Assembly (NCBI GenBank): GCA_013076295.1
Contig: RQOL01000616.1
Span: forward strand, 5,794,392 to 5,858,391
Source of the DNA: Sanderia malayensis
Lineage: Eukaryota; Cnidaria; Scyphozoa; Semaeostomeae; Pelagiidae
DNA: 64,000 nt
Reading direction: 5' to 3'
Position 1 is the stretch's first letter. Every line of letters begins with the position of its first letter. Shown here in pieces: positions 34,991 through 45,525 of this stretch. The translations under genes were made by a program, and so were the position numbers. Under the pieces are notes generated by a model. The model worked only from the letters and a program-made list of their open reading frames with translations. It was not told where the DNA came from and did no database searches.

Positions 34991-36746
34991 TTATCGAATG
35001 CACCCCGAAACATAAATAACAACTCTTCCATATATATCAAGACCCTCACTAGCAGAATCTGCAAGTACATCAATATTGTTTTGAAGGTTTTCAAATTGAG
35101 CGTTTGTCAGTGGTCTAACGATTCTTGGGAGAACAACTGTAATGTTACCAGGTTCAACTAAGTCGTTGTTGCGAAAATAATCTGCAATTGTACGCCCAAC
35201 ACCAGTAATATTACGACGGAAGAGGTTATTCATTGCAGTATTGTTTTCATCAAAACTTCTTAGATTAGAAGAAAACCATATTTGCAATGGGGTCCTGTGG
35301 TGTTCTGTCCTAATTGCATGGTTGTTATGTGCATTGGACCAATAAGTTAGATTTCTTTGCAGCCTAGATAGAAAAACGTGGTGCAAACAGAACATATGTA
35401 TGTCGTTTTCAAGGCACAAAATGTTGTGGTCTTCCATGTGATAAAACAGTTTATAATATTTGTCAAGTACTTTTGCATAAACGTCTCTCCACAGCCTCTC
35501 TATCCGTTGATTATGCACCGAAGATCCTTCAATGGCACTGTGGCGGTTATCTCCATTTAGCGAGTTCATTAAACCGCGAACAAAACTAAACTCTGAGCCA
35601 CCGTCCACTCGTATTCTGCTTGGAACACCAAAATTTCTTATGCCAGTGATAAACACCCTCAGCGCTGAAATTGCTGTGTTGTCGCTGGTAACTCTTAGGT
35701 GAGAGACCAGCCTCGAAAATCCATCGATGCCTCCATTAATTACAAAATTCCACCTGAAAATGTTAAGAGCAAAATAGTTATATTCCCCCATTCTTTAGAT
35801 AGGGGGTCATTGCGGAAGAGTTCCAGTTCATAAATATTAATTGAACATGAAAGAAATGACGGTGGGTATTTTCCCTGTAGCTTCATATTTCTTTCATAAT
35901 TGTTACTTTTTAAATGACTCACCTAATAAGAGCATGGTTGGTATCCAAGTGCCAGAGTGAGTTTGGTGTGGGAACGCTATACTGTCTTCTCCGTATTGCT
36001 TGTGCCCATCGTCGTGCTGTTCCTTCGGGGTCGACCTCTCCCAAAACACGTCTACAGCGATCACGGGGTATTATAATTGAAGGTGTTCTTGCTCTTAAAA
36101 GTGCCAACATTTCTCCTGCGCCTGAGTTCGGAAACTGTCTGTTCAATTGGTGAACAATCTCAAACAGGTTTTGATCGTTAATTTCTGTAAAACGCTGCCG
36201 GGGTGATACCAAATTATTACGACGAATAAATCTATGTATGGTATTGTAGTGTACCCTACCACCCAAAAGACGTTCAGAATTTCTGGCAATGTACCTCACA
36301 CTCAAACCCATATTCAAAAATCGTTCAATTTTATTTCTGTCAATTTGAAGACGTCCACTATCTGCATCAACGTGTAATCGAGGCAATCTGCCCACCACAT
36401 TCTGTCTGTCACCATCGTTGCCTTGTTGCACATCACTTAATTCATTGATCCGGTTTGTAATGGCGACTAGTGCGTTTTGTAAGTTCTCAAAGTCGCCGTT
36501 ACTTGCAATATTTCTTATTCGCATTAAATTTCTCTGAAGTTGTTCTTTCTCCCGACGTGCAGCGACCAAGCTTTGCTCATCAGGTGCTACTAAAAGCCTT
36601 TGCACTGAGCGTAACCCATTAGAAATTCTTTGTAAAACAGATTCGACCGTAGCTATACCAGCTCTATCTGCTCTGTTTGGAACAGGAGTTACGACACAGC
36701 GTATCAAGAGAATCTCAATAAAGCATACAGTAATTGTCATATCCAT
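34991..36746 (-). CDS. DDE integrase-like transposase
   Basis: Two exons, 36746-35923 and 35753-34991, joined across a 169-bp GT-AG intron with the frame kept (LIR|WNFVINGG); about 530 aa from the ATG at 36746. The N-terminal half is helical with a helix-turn-helix-like part (LSVRYIARNSERLLGGRVHYN), a probable DNA-binding region. Integrase core: D in LWHLDTNH, D in RIRVDGGSEF and E in HNQRIERLWRDV, spaced as in a D,D(~35)E fold. This matches the rve-type core found in many animal repeats. Likely function: cutting the inverted repeats and joining them to the target with a 6-bp stagger. Confidence 0.88.
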
Positions 36747-36814
36747 ACTTCCTACAGCTTGTGTCACTCGCGTTAGATTTAGAAAGAAACAAACGAGCTT
36801 CAAGGGACTAAATA

Positions 36815-37244
36815 TATTGAAGAAAACCCACGTTATCTGAGAAAAACCCACGTTATCTGAGAAAAACCCACTTTATCTGAGAAAAACCCACTTTATCTGA
36901 GAAAAACCCACTTTATCTGAGAAAAACCCACTTTATCTGAGAAAAACCCACTTTATCTGAGAAAAACCCACTTTATCTGAGAAAAACCCACTTTATCTGA
37001 GAAAAACCCACTTTATCTGAGAAAAACCCACTTTATCTGAGAAAAACCCACTTTTTCTGTAGAAAAACCCAGTTTATCAGAAAAACCCACTTTTTCTGTT
37101 AGATAAAGTGGGTTTTTCAGAAAAAGTGGGTTTATCTGCAGAAAAAGTGACTTATTGCAGAGAAAGTGGGTTTTTCTCCAGATAAACCCACTTTATCTGA
37201 GAAAAAGTGGGTTTATCTGAATATGGTGACATCCGCTTGCCATA
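36815..37244. repeat. Right inverted repeat with 20-bp tandem array
   Basis: Mirror of 31461-31830. About eleven units of GAAAAACCCACTTTATCTGA at exact 20-bp spacing from about 36820 to 37050 (the first two with CGTTATC), then the same variant block as the left end. This array is longer than the left one by about three units. Confidence 0.95.
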
Positions 37245-39826
37245 GGCCCTTTTGTATATGGACACAGAACAACTCAGAACTGCATATTGATTTGATTTGA
37301 TGTACCTAGTCTGTAAAACATTAGCTTCCACAAGGGGCGTTTGAAAATTAACCAAGACAGCACAAACCCGCACCATTTTCCTCAAAATGATTATTATTTA
37401 TGATTAGTGTTTTCTGCAATTCATCATTTGCTCAATCGAAATGAAACATAACCCCAAAAATTGAGTTACTGACCAATTGACTAGCGGACGGGCCTAAATT
37501 TTGTATATATAGGGCACATTTTGACACACCGCAAAATACAGCCGAGAAACAAAAATAGACAAAAAAAACTTGACAAATTCGAAATATCATATACGAACCC
37601 GCAAGAAAAGCATATTTTTTTCAATATCTTGCCAAAATAACGCGATAAAACCCACTTTTAAAACATGAGTTAGGCGCAGCTCCATAGGCTTTTCACTGTG
37701 AAGATCCATAGCCAGATCCGTTGCTACCACGTCGCTAAGAAAAATCGCGTTAGCCAATGAAAATTCATTTCCGGTTAAAGAGCGTATAGTATAGATTTTA
37801 TACAGCATAATATCTTGAATGACAGTCGAGCTAAAGATTTGTATTTGCAATTTAGCTCCTGGTGGTTTAGTCGATGATTTGCACTGTATAACATTTGTAC
37901 GATTAGATCAATTTTCATTTTTTCAGATTGATTGGTTGAAGTTGTTGGGTGGAATTGTCAGTGGTCAAAGCACCGCTACAATCACCAATAGTACTCTAGT
38001 TGGTATGATGATTCCTGTTGCCTACTTGAAGAGAATAGTCAAGTATTTCCCAAGTAAAGATCCATTTGGACAATATAGGTATGATATTGTTTACTCGTAG
38101 CTCAGAATAAGATCTTTTATCAGTGATTTTCTTATGCATACTTTTTTATGAGAATACAGTTTATCAGAGTATTGAGGCTCAGTTTCTTTCAAATTTAAGA
38201 ATAATGTGAAAATAAGGCCTGGATCAAGTGGCATTAAAACTAAAATGTTTTGTTTATCTGACCTTTCTAACAAAGCAAGGCAAAGGTCCGTTGAGAATAA
38301 CCTAACAATAATTTCCATTTGAGCCTTTGGAAAACTAATAGTATTCTTATCAAAAGAGTATGTATATTTCGATTGTCTCATATAGATTGTCCCAGTTTTA
38401 TATAGTGTCGTTTGTGATAATGATCTGCAGTTTTTATTCAGTGGAATATCGGATGTGACAATTGGAACCAAAAAGTATTACAGTCGAGTATGCATGCATA
38501 GCTCGAAATTGTGTAGCTCGAACTTTATCTAATTCAAACGGAATTCTCTGTTCCTTCAAGGATCACTAAAAAACAAACTTTTCGTAATTCGAACATTTTC
38601 ACGCTTCCCGAGGGTGCTCGAATTAGACAGAGTTGTAGATTTATAATCCATATATTGTTTCATCATATGTGTATTGTACTTCAAGGCTATTCAAACCTGC
38701 CATTGGAGGTTCTTTGAATGTGGGGTTCTTTAGATGTGGCGATGTTTGAATCTAGATCCTTTTCATGTGGTACACCCCTCTCCGCCTTCCTCTTTCCATG
38801 TAGAATATATGGGGAAGGAGTTGAACCCCCCCCCACGATGAACCACTTATTGACCCCCATTATAAGAAAAGAGCAGGATATCCCATTGTGAAAGTATTAT
38901 TTTGCATGCAGTTTGCCATCCTATTTCGCGTGGACATTGTTGAAGAAGTTCTCACCGGTTTTACCAGATACGTATTTTGCTGCTTATTATTTCGGTTCAA
39001 AAGCGAGTGACATCAATAGCGTTGGTAAAGAGAAATGGCGTGCTTGTATGCTGGATACTGAAGTTCGAATGCCTTTGTCTATTGGAATGATGTTTACGAA
39101 ACGGGTTATCAATAAGAATATCTTCAACAAGGTATCTTTTTTTCTTATGGCTTCTCGTGATTTTGTTTCATGAATGTTTCCACCTTGTGAACCTACTATG
39201 TTATAAGCGCCTTTTGTTAAAAACGCGCCGTAAAAGTCCACAATTTTCTTTTTACTTTGCCTCTTTCCTCTGTTGTATTATATATTTATATATTTGTACC
39301 TAAGAGTTATTGAAAAATCATACACAGGCTCAAGCCGATTGCAATTGTTTTTCATCTGAGCTTTTTCACAAAGCCAAACAAGGGTGGGCTAAGCATTATT
39401 CAGGAATGACTATCTTTGCTCGGTAATTTTTTAAGTTTTTCATTTGTTGTTATAGACTAACGTGCTTCTAGTTGAGGTGCGCAAGGCATTTCACGATGGT
39501 ATCGACAAAGTGCCTTGGCTTGACAGCCCAACTCGAGCTGCAGTCAAGATGAAGGTCAGTTGTTTAAGATTACCTTCTGTCATTTTTATCGCTTGCATTT
39601 TTTTGATATGGTGTCAGGTTTAGTCCTAACGAATCGTTGATATCTTTTTCTATTTCAGTTGAACTATCTTCTAGGCATAATTGCAAACCCAGACATGATG
39701 AGCAGCACTTCATTGTTGGCACGATACAAAAACGTTAGTGTCTACTTTTGATCATCGTCAATAGAAAATACTCTATTGTATTTTCTATTGACTATGTTTT
39801 GATTTACGCTATTCCAAAAATTGAAT

Positions 39827-40261
39827 TACCGTTTTCCTCTATTAAGCGCCCGGGCGCTTATTAAATATTTTGCAAAATTGGGTGAGTGCTTATTAGAGAG
39901 GGGGCTTAAAGGACGGGGCGCTTTTTTCACAGTCCTGAAATGTTAATTTCAAACAACCTCAAAAACAAAAGAATAATCTTATATAGTTCCGAATGTTATT
40001 CAATATCAAGCAATCAAGATCAACTTCAACTGCTGATCTTGACTGCATTGCATTTTCTAAACGCTCACGACTTGATGAAAGTGTTTTTCCAGCCTTAAAC
40101 AGTTTCTACGATATTATTTGACCCAAACAGCAAAAATGTAAGGATTCTATTAACTGCCTTCGGCGGTTAATAGAGGGGGGCGCTTATTTCACATTTAGGG
40201 TGGCGCTTATTGGAGGGGGGCGGTTAAAAGAGGGTTGGCGTTAATTAGAGGAAATACGGTA
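39827..40261. mobile_element. MITE, TACCGT...CCTCTATTAAGCGCC type (copy 1)
   Basis: Inverted ends TACCGTTTTCCTCTATTAAG and the complement of TACCGTATTTCCTCTAATTA, with many GGCGCTTA motifs inside. The same element is at 51872-52313 in M13 copy 2, so it was present before the gene duplicated. Lies in intron 10. Non-coding. Confidence 0.75.
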
Positions 40262-43104
40262 ATTCGAATAAGTATGAAACTGCCATATCTGTATGAGTAT
40301 ATAGCTATATATATTTGCATAATGGGTTGGGTATAGGTTCAGTGGTCTTCTCTTCCAATGGTTAATTATTCCTTCTAGGTGAGAACAAGGACAGACAGTT
40401 TAGGCGCGTTTTTCATGTCATGTGTAAAAAATCTCGTCGACAACAATCTTCAACTTTTGCACCAGCCACCATCTAGAATAAGGTGATTGCAAATTGAATC
40501 ATCCCAAAATTTGCAACTTTTAAATCATTCCAAATATTGACTACCAAGAGTTTTGTTTGCAGTGAAGTCACGATTGATCAGGACACCTCCGCGTATCAAG
40601 ACCTGGAAGGTGGCCTTTCTATGCCTGACGGCAATTGATGCCCTTTAATTATTGTTGTTATTGTTTTAGGATCGATGATTTAACTGCTTCGAATAAGCTT
40701 TACGACGTGAACGCGTTCTACCTGACCATAAAAAACAGAATAAGTATGCGGATGCCTAACACAATTGCGTATGAAAACAACTTGCCCACATTGTTACGCT
40801 GCTGTCAAAAACAAACCCTATTTTTGAAGAGTTAACCCTTTTCGAGGGACCATTTTTATTAATAGTTTATCCGTCAGTTGGAAGTCTCCATTAACGGTTG
40901 AGCCTTTCAAAGCAGCGCCGTGGAAAACTTGCTTAAAGTCGTTGCCTTTCTTGTGCTATTTTGTTTAATCTGGCTTGACACAATTTTAACAATGCGATAT
41001 TATTTTCTTTTAAGTGATACTTGCTGGAATATTGCGAAGCCCCTTCATATACGAAAGTGGACCGTGGTAAGGGTTTCTTTATTAACTCAGACCACAATTC
41101 TTTTGCATGTCACTAATTGGCATCAGTCCTGTGTTGAAACCGCCAGATGGTTTTGAAGATATTGCCCATTTTTCTAGCATTCGTGCATTGAATACTTTTG
41201 GCACACTTAACACTCATTATCTCTTTATTTGTCCCTCTGATTTAGGTACATCAATTTTGGCAAGATTGCTAGTATTCTTGGTCACGAAATTCTCCACGGC
41301 TTCGACAGCACTGGTAAGTTTACTCATCGTTAACATTGAAGCCGCTTTGCTACAGCTCGATTGATTGTCTGTATGTATGCATAGCAGTAATTTCATTGTA
41401 CACAGAGATGTGAGTAATGCCATTTTCCTCATCTACGTCTCCTCGTAGGCTTGTATTACGACAAGACTGGCCAGATTAAACCGTGGTGGACCGCTGCTGC
41501 CTCGAGAGAATTCGATGTTCGCAAAGCATGCATTAAATCTCAGTACGATGGTTACAAATATGGCTCAAAATACGTACGTCGTTTTGAATAAGTGATTCAA
41601 ACTGAGATGCGTTCATTTTTTGTCTTGGTCCAATTGATGTCAAGCTGATTAATTGATGAGTGAAAAGCTTCACTAACTTACTTTGAAATGAATACTGGAA
41701 CTATTTTATTTAATGATGTTTTATATTTATTTTGATCAGATAAATGGTACACTGACCCTTGGAGAAAATATTGCTGATCATGGTGGACTCAAATATGCCT
41801 ATCTGGTACGCCGAAAGTTTTCTTTGAATTACGCTACATCTTCTTTTTTATTTACGCTACATCTTCTTTTCCTGTTTATTGCTTTAAGCTCGAAGATGCG
41901 GCTGAAATTTAACATTTTGGTTCAAGAACATTGATGACTTTCACGAGGCGTTGACTTCAACCAAAACTGGTTTACCTGGCTTCACAGCAGAATGCCTTAT
42001 TTGTTCACCATAAACCCGATATTTATCATATAAGGATAGGCTTTGACTCTCCAACTTGTGAACTCTGAAGAAATATAGTTGTCATGTTTTTTGTTTATGT
42101 AGTCTTCAGAAGACAATTGTGGACCACAGTTGATATCATTTACGATGTTGATTAAATCTCCATTATTTTTTAGGCATACAAGTCATGGGCGAAGAAATAT
42201 CCTAACGAGAAGAAGCCTGATGACTTGAAAAGTCTGAACCATGACCAATTATTCTTCCTTTCCTATGCGCAGGTTAGATTGACAACTTGCTGTATTTTGT
42301 TGCACTTGAGTTCCTTTCTTCTGACATTGAACACACTTTTGTTAACCTAGCTATATTCAATGATAAATATTGTATTTTTCTCTTCTCACCCTTGTTTCTC
42401 ATTCATGTTCCACAGATGTGGTGTCAAGCAGTAAGTAGCAACGTCAAACCTTACTTGCTTGCAGGCCCGCATAGCCCGAACAAATACCGGTAAGACAATT
42501 GACGCACGTCAGTAAGATACCATTTCAACAGCAATTAATCGACATTTGGCTAATCGTTCTCCCTGACTTTGGACTCAATTGCTCACTTGTGAGTGCTGAT
42601 TCAAACATTGGCAACTGTTTTATTGTATCTTGCAGGGTCATTGGATCGCTATCAAACTTCCTACCGTTCGCCAAAGCCTATGGCTGCGGTCTTGGCAGCC
42701 CAATGAATCGCCGTGTAAAATGTCCTCTTTGGTAATCCGTTTTTGAATTTTGAGGTATTTCATTTACGATTTTAATGCTTTTTTCTGTGATGATTTTCAT
42801 AAGAATGCTTGTCGAATACTTGTTTTTTAACATTTTTGCAATCTGCCAGGTTATAAATGGCTTCTGTTATTAACGCCTGTGTAGCTATATCTGATCTTTT
42901 TTTAATGTATATATAGTCTCTTTGTAATTGGTCACTTTCCTTTTTTTTGGATTTCAGTTTTGTTTTCGTATTGATTGCCTGATAATTGATATTTCTTAGG
43001 ATGGTTTTACATGTTATACGCAAATCATTTGCTCGTGTTTTAGAACCCCAAACAACACCCTTTGAAATAGGTAGGACATGATACCTATATTCAATAATAT
43101 TAAG

Positions 43105-43665
43105 GCACCGCTTACACTGTACCGGTCAAGTTTTTGGCCGCCAAAGTTTTTGTACGGATAGGGGTTACATTACACGAGATCAGCCTATCCGTACAAATAT
43201 TTGTTCGGATAGGCTGATCAAATAGCCGTGCAAAAATTTTACCTGTTAGAAAGATGCTGAGTTGGTAACTTGAGCTGACAAATATTTCGCGGTACCGTGT
43301 AAACGCTTCTACCCGTACATACGGATTCATAAAGAGGTGAAAAGTCAGGCAAGCGAGGCAATTTGAATATTTTGGATTTGGCGCTCAAAATTTAAAAGCA
43401 TTTTTTGTTATTTACGACAAAGCTTATCTTTCAGAAACCAAAAAACTATCGTAAATTTCACATAAAAATCCAGACAGCAATTCATTTCACTCACCACAGA
43501 AAAAACTAATTCAACCTGGCGATAATGATTTATGAAAAAGTATACTGCGCATGACGAGCAAACAAAGCCGGCTAGCAAAAACCACCATCGTGTAAGCGGG
43601 GGCCTATCCGTACAAATATTTGACCGGTACACCTATCCGTACAAAAACTTGAACGGCTAAAAACT
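43105..43665. mobile_element. Inverted-repeat element downstream of M13 copy 1
   Basis: Several inverted copies of CCTATCCGTACAAATATTTG and CGCTTACAC mark an imperfect palindrome; its ends (GCCGTTCAAGTTTTTG and relatives) are complementary. An unchanged copy lies at 55157-55717. No coding signal. Limits are approximate. Confidence 0.6.
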
Positions 43666-44018
43666 AGAGACAGTAGCTGGTTGTTGGCATTCGCTAACAC
43701 ACTTCTGATTCTATTACAATGGGGATGGCTGCTGCCATTGTTATTACCACTGCTATTTGTGTTTTTATAGCCGTGTATATTGTGTCCACAATATACGCTT
43801 AATGTCGCTATATGATTGTTACATTATCTCTTCCCTTATGTTACTGTATTTTGGATTGTAGGTTAACTTCATTGCACCTTACTTAGCTGGTGTATGCACT
43901 TTATTTAATGATCATCTATTTATATGGTATGTACAATATATTTGAGAAAGTAACTTGCAGGTTTAGTAAATTTAGTTTAAAATTGTGACTTCTATTGAAA
44001 GAAATATCTCATTCTTTG

Positions 44019-44400
44019 CTCCTGTCCCACTTTCTCCCACCTCCAATGTATAACGTTGCATTTGGCCCTGATAGCTTTAACTATGGCTTCAAGTTAAATA
44101 TATCTCGTACTCACTTGTCCAAAGTAACCAGAATTATATTTACCAAAGAGATTTCTGTGGTGATGTTGGTTTTGGTCGTTCCACGTGCTGTATCGCCAAG
44201 ATGTTGTTTGACTACAAATTCATGGTGCTCGTCTAGCGAAGAGCAATCGATGGACACCGTACTGGAGGTGATGCTGGACGGAGACGCGGTGGGGAGGCTC
44301 ATTGGAGACACCAGGCCCATTAAAACCACAGTTATAAAGGTGAACTTGTTCAGCAAAAAATTGCTGCTATCAATCAAGGACCTGTGAATTACCTAACAAT
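44019..44400. other. Short open frames 3' of M13 copies, of doubtful meaning
   Basis: Both strands are open here (130 codons on +, 88 on -). The minus frame has a good donor after TTEISL in copy 1, but the copy 2 counterpart (56205-56439) has a stop at that place. I see no family. The two copies differ clearly here while the 2.6 kb before it is unchanged. Possibly a decayed exon or chance ORF. Confidence 0.3.
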
Positions 44401-44999
44401 CTATAAATTACAAGGACAAAAAAATATAGTATAAAAATCTGTTTTAAATGTTAGAATTAATGGAATATATTAAAAGTCAGGGCAAGTCAGTTGTTGGTAC
44501 AGGCAAACAGACTCGAGACTTTCTTGATGATCAGCGTTATAGGCAGTGCTTGTTGTGTATAGTGACTCTCGTTTTTGCGTGATTTTAGAAAGCCAGGGGG
44601 TGAAGGACTCTACAATCAATCAAGGTAGACACTAGTCCCGACCAAATAAAATTTCCACAATTATACAACAATTATACAATAAATATTCAATATTTCCCAA
44701 ATTTTATTTAAGGTTGACACTCCCTTTTAGCAAGCACAAATGTGGTGTGACAAGACTGAAACGAAATTGAGTTGCATTGCCAACAACAATTTTATCAATG
44801 ACCAGCGGCTCCTCAGGTTCAGATTCAGGTGATTTTGAGGCTGTTGCCTTTGTAACGGTAGCTTCTCTTTTTTTATCTTTTCTTATTGTTTTTCGTCCAT
44901 TCTTTCAATTGAGGATTTTCTTTTTTTCTTCCATATTTTTGTTTTCGAATACGAATTTTCCCACAATGTGATTTTTATTTTCTGTTTTATATGAAAATT

Positions 45000-45525
45000 G
45001 TTGGCATCTTTCGTTTATCAATCCAATAAAAAGTGTTTTAAATCTTCGTTTACATTCATGCCGCAAATATTGCAGTGGACTTTTCCATTGGTATGTCTGT
45101 TTCTTATATTTAGCGGTAATGAATTCTTTTTTGCTAACAATAATAACTTTGAGTTCCATCTTTTATCATAAATGCTCTCCTCCTTTATTTCTTTTTTCCA
45201 ATCTCTGTATATCTTTACGCTTGATTTCCATTCGATTTCTTTTCTCCAGGTCTCCTTCCCATTGGGCGGACGGCCGCTATTAATTTTTGACTTCCCTGTT
45301 GTGTTTGCTGTGGAATGTTTTGAATTGAATAATATAATAAAGCAGTTTTTGTTTGTGTTGTGTCATCACAATACAACACAACACACCAGCATTCAGTCAG
45401 CAAGACTGCAAGAGCGAATTGAAGGGCTGTTGCGGGGTACTGACTTATACGTTTAGTAAAGTTGTTCGTGAGTTAAGTGTTGTTCATGTAATTACGTTGT
45501 TGATTTATTTCAAGAACAGAAGAAA
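45000..45525 (+). promoter_or_regulatory. Duplicated 5' region of M13 copy 2
   Basis: Counterpart of 16540-17051 with small indels. It keeps the ACACCAGCATTCAGTCAGCA block and the final ~100 bp before the start codon, as copies 1 and 3 do. Inferred promoter and 5' UTR. Confidence 0.5.

Larger units (their letters stand above)
31461..37244. mobile_element. 5.8-kb DNA transposon with array-type inverted repeats, DDE transposase and HECT ligase gene (IS3EU-like?)
   Basis: Starts TATGGCAAGCGGATGTCACC and ends with its exact complement, flanked by perfect GGCCCT at 31455-31460 and 37245-37250. Inverted repeats of about 380-420 bp contain tandem 20-bp units. Inside are two genes in convergent orientation: a HECT-domain protein (+) and an integrase-like DDE transposase (-). 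Six-bp duplications with TAT...ATA ends agree with what I recall for the IS3EU superfamily. Polintons also make 6-bp duplications, but no DNA polymerase or capsid genes are present. Both coding frames look intact, so this copy may be autonomous. Confidence 0.9.
30362..37786. mobile_element. TA-inserting DNA element with ~400-bp inverted ends, host of the HECT transposon
   Basis: Ends TACGCTCTTTAACCGG...CCGGTTAAAGAGCGTA with TA on each side (30360-30361 and 37787-37788). M13 copy 2 has the empty site (GATTGTATAGTATAG near 49863). The inverted ends match for about 400 bp (30362 to about 30780 against about 37390 to 37786), with small differences. The element's own sequence is only about 1.6 kb; the rest is the inner 5.8-kb transposon. 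No transposase of its own is seen, so it is probably a non-autonomous Tc1/mariner-like element. Confidence 0.8.
17052..42735 (+). pseudogene. M13 zinc metallopeptidase (neprilysin/ECE-like), tandem copy 1, exon interrupted by a transposon
   Basis: Exons: 17052-17238, 19807-20246, 20493-20546, 21061-21123, 21380-21511, 22249-22322 resuming at 25495-25510, 37927-38078, 38912-39131, 39456-39554, 39659-39733, 40379-40482, 40670-40743, 40866-40919, 41246-41313, 41449-41573, 41740-41805, 42174-42272, 42416-42489, 42636-42735. Exon 1 encodes a short cytosolic tail and a signal-anchor span (type II membrane protein). Family motifs: CNDFFQYACG near the start, NAFY before the active site, the zinc motif in ILGHEILHGFD (exon 14), GENIADHGG with the third zinc ligand (exon 16), and a C-terminal CPLW. 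A 3.2-kb element sits inside exon 6 and gives an in-frame stop at 22405-22407. Exon 13 is also out of frame with its neighbours, as in copy 2. Known family role: ectopeptidase cleaving peptides at the cell surface. Probably inactive on this haplotype. Confidence 0.85.

Noticed and set aside
31661..37050. Regular 20-bp repeats as a possible CRISPR array or telomere-like repeat
   Set aside because: No unique spacers; the arrays lie inside inverted repeats of a transposon with target duplications.
31461..37244. Polinton/Maverick assignment from 6-bp duplications and integrase
   Set aside because: Only 5.8 kb, no DNA polymerase B, ATPase, protease or capsid genes, and termini start TAT instead of the AG usual for Polintons.
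40561..40640. Possible extra M13 exon reading EVTIDQDTSAYQDLEGGLS (also 52594-52672 in copy 2)
   Set aside because: It has an acceptor-like cag, but no donor keeps the frame, and exon 11 joins exon 12 in phase without it.
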